DNA of 64,000 bases from Fen-1467 sp035519475 (lineage in GTDB: Bacteria > Verrucomicrobiota > Verrucomicrobiia > Opitutales > Opitutaceae). The stretch spans positions 39,440-103,439 of the forward strand of contig DATIWI010000179.1 in NCBI GenBank assembly GCA_035519475.1, read 5' to 3'. The stretch's first letter is position 1. Every line of letters starts with the position of its first letter. Below, one piece after another: positions 60,233 to 64,000 of the stretch. The position numbers and the translations under genes are program-made. The notes under the pieces were generated by a model, which was not told where the DNA came from, did no database searches, and saw nothing but the letters and a program-made list of their open reading frames with translations.

Positions 60233-63200
60233 CGCGCCAATCCCAGCAGGGCCAGCGCACCGGCGACCCAGGCCCCGATCGCGCCGCCGCCGCCTTCCGA
60301 GGAGCCGCTCGAGGTGCTGGCCGCGTCGACGGTCAGCGTGGCCTTGTTGCTCGTGGCACTTCCATAGCTGTTGGTGACCGTAACCGTGTAGTCGCCGGCA
60401 TTGGACGACTGGGCGCTCGTCAGGCTATAGGTGCTGCTCGTGGCGCCACTGATCGCCGTGCCATTGAGGGACCACTGGTAAGTCGGGTTGCCGGTGGCCA
60501 CCACCGAGAACTGCACGCCGGAACCTGCTATCACTGTCGCGCCTTGCGGCTGCACGGTGATCGTGGGCGCCACAGGCGGCAGGGCCACGCGGACGGTATA
60601 GTTGTTGGTATCGGCAATATAGATCGTGCCGCCGCTGTCCGCCACAATGCCGGTGGGAAAATAGAAGCGGGCGGCGGTGCCCAGGCCATCCGTGCTGCCG
60701 CTGATGCCAACCTGGCCGGCTTGAGTTGTCACGACTCCCGTCGGACTAATCTCCCGGATCGTGTGGTTCTCGGTGTCGGCGACGTAGACGTCACCCGCGG
60801 GGTCTACCGCCACGCCGGAAGGGAAATAGAACCGCGCCGCACTGCCGACTCCGTCAGCGCTGCCGGCGCTGCCGGCCTGTCCCGCCACCGTGCTCACCGA
60901 CGCATTCGCGATGACGATCTTGCGAACCAAGTTGTTGTTGGTGTCCGCCACATAGAGGTGCCCCGAGGTGTCCACTGCCAGGCCTTGGGGACCGTAGAAC
61001 GTGGCGGCGGTGCCGGTGCCATCGGCGCTGCCATTGGCTCCCGCCTGTCCCGCCAGTGTGGAAACGATTCCGCTCAGGTTCAATGCCCGGATCGTGTGAT
61101 TGAGGGTGTCAGCCACATAGAGCCGCGCCGTGCCCGGGTCGAACACGATGCCCGAAGGACCATGCCACTGGGCGGCGGAACCGCCCCCGTCGGCGCTGCC
61201 GACGGTCCCGGCCATCCCTGCCAGCGTCGTCACCACACCCGCCGATGTCACCGCGCGGATGGTGTTGTTGTTGGTGTCGCTGACGTAGACGGTGCCGCTG
61301 GTGTCTGCCGCCACGCCGGACGGATGATTGAACCGCGCGGCGGAGCCCGTCCCGTCAATGCTGCCGCTGGCGCCTGCGGTTCCGGCCAACGTGGTTACCA
61401 CGCCGGCGGGGGTGATCTTCCGGATCGTATGATTGTTCGTGTCGGCAACATAGACATTGCCGGAGGGGTCGACCGCCACATCCGAGGGGTACAGGAATCG
61501 CGCGGCGGTGCCCGTGGCGTCGGAGCTGCCACTCTGGCCCGCCTGTCCCGCCAGGGTATTGACGGCCAGCGAGCCCGCAACGACGAGGGGTACGGGCAGC
61601 GTGGCGACGCTGCCGGTCGCATTGGTGACCACGCAGCGGAATGAGCTGCCGTTCATGGCCGCGGTGCTGGCGTTCACAGTCAGCGTCGCCGTGCCCGTGC
61701 CGGCAAAAGAGGCGCCATCGGTGAGGCTGGTCCAGGTGGAGCTGCCATACGACAGCATCTGCCATTGATAGGTCAGACTGGAACTCGAGCCCGCCGCCAC
61801 GGTGAAGACCACGCCTTGCCCCAACGCCGCGGTCTGCCCGACCGGCTGGGTCGTGATCGCGGGCAGGCCCCCGCGCTGGCCACGGCGAATCGTGTTGTTG
61901 AAGGTATCCGCCACGTAGAGGTTCCCCGCGCCGTCCACCACCACGTTGTTCGGCGCGTTGAAGAGCGCGGCGCTGCCCTCCCCATCCGTGCTGCCCGCGA
62001 GGCCCGCGATGCCGCCCAACGTCGTCACCACACCGGCGGGCGTGACCCGTCGGATGAGGTTGTTGCCGGTGTCCGTGACAAAAACATTCCCGCCGCTGTC
62101 CACGGTCAGTCCGGACGGCGACGAGAACCAGGCATTGATGCCGGTGCCGTCCTTCGCGCCCGCATTCAGGCGCGATCCGGCGAGGGTGGTCACCGTGCCG
62201 GCGGGGGTGACCTTCCGGATGACGTTGTTGCCGGTGTCTGCCACGAAGACGTTGCCCGCACTGTCCGTCGCCACCGCAGCCGGCCCGTTGAACCGCGCCG
62301 CCGTGCCGGTGCCATCGACAAAGCCGGCCGCACTCGCCAGACCCGCCAGGGTGGTCACGGTCCCGCCGGCAGTAATCTTGCGGATGAGGCTGTTACCCCG
62401 ATCCGCGACATAAACATTGCCCGCACTATCCGTCGCCACGGACGAGGGTAGCGAAAACGACGCTGCGCCGCCGGTGCCGTCCGCGCTGCCTTGGCTGCCG
62501 GCCGTGCCGGCGAAAGTCGTGACTGTCCCGTCTGGCGCGACCTTGCGAATCACGGCGTTGTAGATGTCCGCGACAAAGAGATTGCCGGAGCTGTCAACGG
62601 TCATGCCATAGGGAAGGAAGAAGCTCGCCGCGGCGCCCACACCGTCGGCGCCGCCGGTGACGCCCGCCGTCCCGGCCCGGGTGGAAACGGTTCCGTCCGG
62701 GGCGATCTTGCGGATCGTGAAGTTGAAGGCATCCGTCACATAGAGATTGCCCAACGCGTCGACCGCCAGACTGGTGGGTTCGTTGAAGCGCGCCGCCGTG
62801 CCCACGCCATCCGCGCTGCCCTTGCTCCCGGCCAGCCCGAATCCCGCGAGCGTGACCACCGTGCCATCCGGGGCGACCTTGCGGATGGCATTGTTGAACG
62901 TGTCGGCCACGTGCAGCACGCCAGCGCTGTCGATGGCCAAGCCTTCCGGACCGTTGAGCAATCCGGCGCTCCCCACACCGTCGGCCATGCCGCGGGTGCC
63001 GGCGTTGCCCGCGAGCGTGCTCACGATGCCGCCGGTGGTGATCTGGCGGACAGTGTTGTTGCCCGTGTCGGCAACGTAAATGTTGCCCACACTGTCGATT
63101 GCGACGTCCCCGGGCGAATTGAAGCGGGCGAGCACGACGCTGCCATCCCGGGTGAGATTGCTCCGATCCGTGGCCGAACCCGCCGCGGTGGTGACCACCC

Positions 63201-64000
63201 CGGCGGGCGTGACCTGGCGGATGGTGAAATTGCCCGTATCCGCCACGAGCAGGTTGCCGGCGCTGTTGAAGGTCAGACCCGTGGGATCGCTGAATTGCGC
63301 GGCGGTGCCGGTTCCATCGGCGTAGCCGACATTGCCCGCCGAGCCCGCCAAGGTCGTGACCACTCCGGCGGAGGTGACCTTGCGGATGAGGTTGGTGTTG
63401 CTGTCCGCCACGTAAATGTTGCCGCCCGTATCCACCGACAAACCGTTCGGGAAATCGAACAGCGCGGCGGAACCCGTCCCGTCCGTGTGGCCCGCAACGC
63501 CCGCCTGGCCCGCCAGCGTGGTCACGACCCCCGCCGGGGTGATCATCCGGATCGTTTCGTTGCCGCTGTCCGCCACAAAGAGATTCCCGGAACCGTCCAC
63601 GGTCACGTCATGCGGCGAATTGAACCGGGCGGCCGTGCCGGTGCCGTCAACGCTGCCCAGGGTCCCGGCCACTCCAATGGGAGTGGTCACCACGCCCGCG
63701 GGCGTGATTTTGCGAATGGTGTCGTCGACAGGGTCCGGTACATAGAGGTTCCCGGTGCCATCGATGGTCAGCCCCGTGGGCGTGGCAAACAACGCGGCGG
63801 TGCCGGTGCCGTCGTTGACTCCCGCGACTCCCGCCTGGCCCGCCAGCGTGGTCACCACACCCGCCGACGTGACCTTGCGAATGGTGTTGTTGCCGGTGTC
63901 GGCCACATAGACATTCCCTCCGCTGTCGACCGCCACCGCCCCCGGCGTGAAGAACGTCGCGGCGCCGCCGGTCCCATCCGCGCTGCCCGCGACTCCGGGC
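60211..64000 (-). CDS. Giant NHL-repeat surface protein with GlyGly-CTERM-like tail (5' end outside the window)
   Basis: About 1262 residues lie in the window; the frame is open past 64000, so the start is missing. Nineteen NHL-type units of about 55 residues are visible (for example GNVYVADTGNNTIRKVTSAG), 13 before and 6 after a central Ig-like domain (TTQPVGQTAALGQGVVFTVA, then LTYQWQMLSYG). A second Ig-like domain precedes the tail (PTITVQPQGATVIAGSGVQF, TYQWSLNGTAI). The C-terminus is a Ser/Gly linker, SEGGGGAIGAW, a hydrophobic helix and the basic end RCYARKS. NHL units build beta-propellers that bind partners or glycans. The rhombosortase overlaps its stop. Confidence 0.9.
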   Translation of the reverse strand, partial: PGVAGSADGTGGAATFFTPGAVAVDSGGNVYVADTGNNTIRKVTSAGVVTTLAGQAGVAGVNDGTGTAALFATPTGLTIDGTGNLYVPDPVDDTIRKITPAGVVTTPIGVAGTLGSVDGTGTAARFNSPHDVTVDGSGNLFVADSGNETIRMITPAGVVTTLAGQAGVAGHTDGTGSAALFDFPNGLSVDTGGNIYVADSNTNLIRKVTSAGVVTTLAGSAGNVGYADGTGTAAQFSDPTGLTFNSAGNLLVADTGNFTIRQVTPAGVVTTAAGSATDRSNLTRDGSVVLARFNSPGDVAIDSVGNIYVADTGNNTVRQITTGGIVSTLAGNAGTRGMADGVGSAGLLNGPEGLAIDSAGVLHVADTFNNAIRKVAPDGTVVTLAGFGLAGSKGSADGVGTAARFNEPTSLAVDALGNLYVTDAFNFTIRKIAPDGTVSTRAGTAGVTGGADGVGAAASFFLPYGMTVDSSGNLFVADIYNAVIRKVAPDGTVTTFAGTAGSQGSADGTGGAASFSLPSSVATDSAGNVYVADRGNSLIRKITAGGTVTTLAGLASAAGFVDGTGTAARFNGPAAVATDSAGNVFVADTGNNVIRKVTPAGTVTTLAGSRLNAGAKDGTGINAWFSSPSGLTVDSGGNVFVTDTGNNLIRRVTPAGVVTTLGGIAGLAGSTDGEGSAALFNAPNNVVVDGAGNLYVADTFNNTIRRGQRGGLPAITTQPVGQTAALGQGVVFTVAAGSSSSLTYQWQMLSYGSSTWTSLTDGASFAGTGTATLTVNASTAAMNGSSFRCVVTNATGSVATLPVPLVVAGSLAVNTLAGQAGQSGSSDATGTAARFLYPSDVAVDPSGNVYVADTNNHTIRKITPAGVVTTLAGTAGASGSIDGTGSAARFNHPSGVAADTSGTVYVSDTNNNTIRAVTSAGVVTTLAGMAGTVGSADGGGSAAQWHGPSGIVFDPGTARLYVADTLNHTIRALNLSGIVSTLAGQAGANGSADGTGTAATFYGPQGLAVDTSGHLYVADTNNNLVRKIVIANASVSTVAGQAGSAGSADGVGSAARFYFPSGVAVDPAGDVYVADTENHTIREISPTGVVTTQAGQVGISGSTDGLGTAARFYFPTGIVADSGGTIYIADTNNYTVRVALPPVAPTITVQPQGATVIAGSGVQFSVVATGNPTYQWSLNGTAISGATSSTYSLTSAQSSNAGDYTVTVTNSYGSATSNKATLTVDAASTSSGSSEGGGGAIGAWVAGALALLGLARCYARKS

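Noticed and set aside
60211..64000. CRISPR or simple tandem DNA repeats
   Set aside because: The periodicity is about 165 bp, stays in frame and encodes NHL units; there are no spacer-type unique inserts.

Overview
The window is GC-rich bacterial chromosome, densely coded, with nearly every gene assignable to a housekeeping or envelope function. The gene set suggests a Verrucomicrobiota member of the Opitutaceae type: a nuo operon with a short NuoG, a FloA/NfeD operon, a kinase pair of AlgB/KinB type, a rhombosortase locus, TonB-dependent uptake and small DUF2721 and DUF4199 membrane proteins. This placement is an inference from gene content; no rRNA gene is present to settle it.

Layout. 1-2552 (minus strand): manA, an AsmA-like membrane protein carrying an apparent frameshift, grpE and the start of dnaJ. 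2658-6057 (plus): ftsK and a RodZ-like gene. 6102-9664 (minus): long NfeD, short NfeD, floA and a conserved hypothetical, a membrane-microdomain operon. 9900-12269 (plus): aldose epimerase, tatA, a lone Smr domain and a DUF4199 protein. 12382-13620: a small membrane protein divergent from an OxyR-like LysR regulator, with an ATAG/CTAT-rich operator between them. 13766-15776: a phasin-like coiled coil followed by ubiB. 15819-19006 (minus): a sigma-54 response regulator and its histidine kinase. 19007-19683 has no confident gene but holds a strong intrinsic terminator after an orphan minus-strand unit. 19684-20940: a large adenylate-kinase-like enzyme. 20959-25691 (minus): a MacA/MacB-like exporter with one adaptor, one ATPase and two permeases.

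25986-31446: a WalJ-like metallo-hydrolase, pyruvate kinase, DUF2721, a small secreted protein and a TonB-dependent receptor. 31460-34578 (minus): ribB fused to a degenerate RibA domain, ribH, nusB and ftsY. 34718-36684: a secreted hypothetical and rarA. 36758-39607 (plus): thiD, comEC and a coiled-coil protein. 39616-41926 (minus): an EEP-family phosphatase/nuclease and a two-domain ThyX-like protein. 42042-56522 (minus): a nuo operon from nuoB to nuoN without nuoA. It has a gamma-glutamylcyclotransferase-like gene between nuoE and nuoF and two repeat elements in its intergenic gaps.

56730-56819 is tRNA-Ser(GGA). It is followed by a likely accessory pair, an AAC(3)-like acetyltransferase and a neutral-ceramidase-like amidase. 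The window ends with a sortase locus: a rhombosortase whose start overlaps the stop of a very long NHL-repeat surface protein. That protein carries a GlyGly-CTERM-like tail and runs off the right edge. This enzyme-substrate pair is the most interesting system here.
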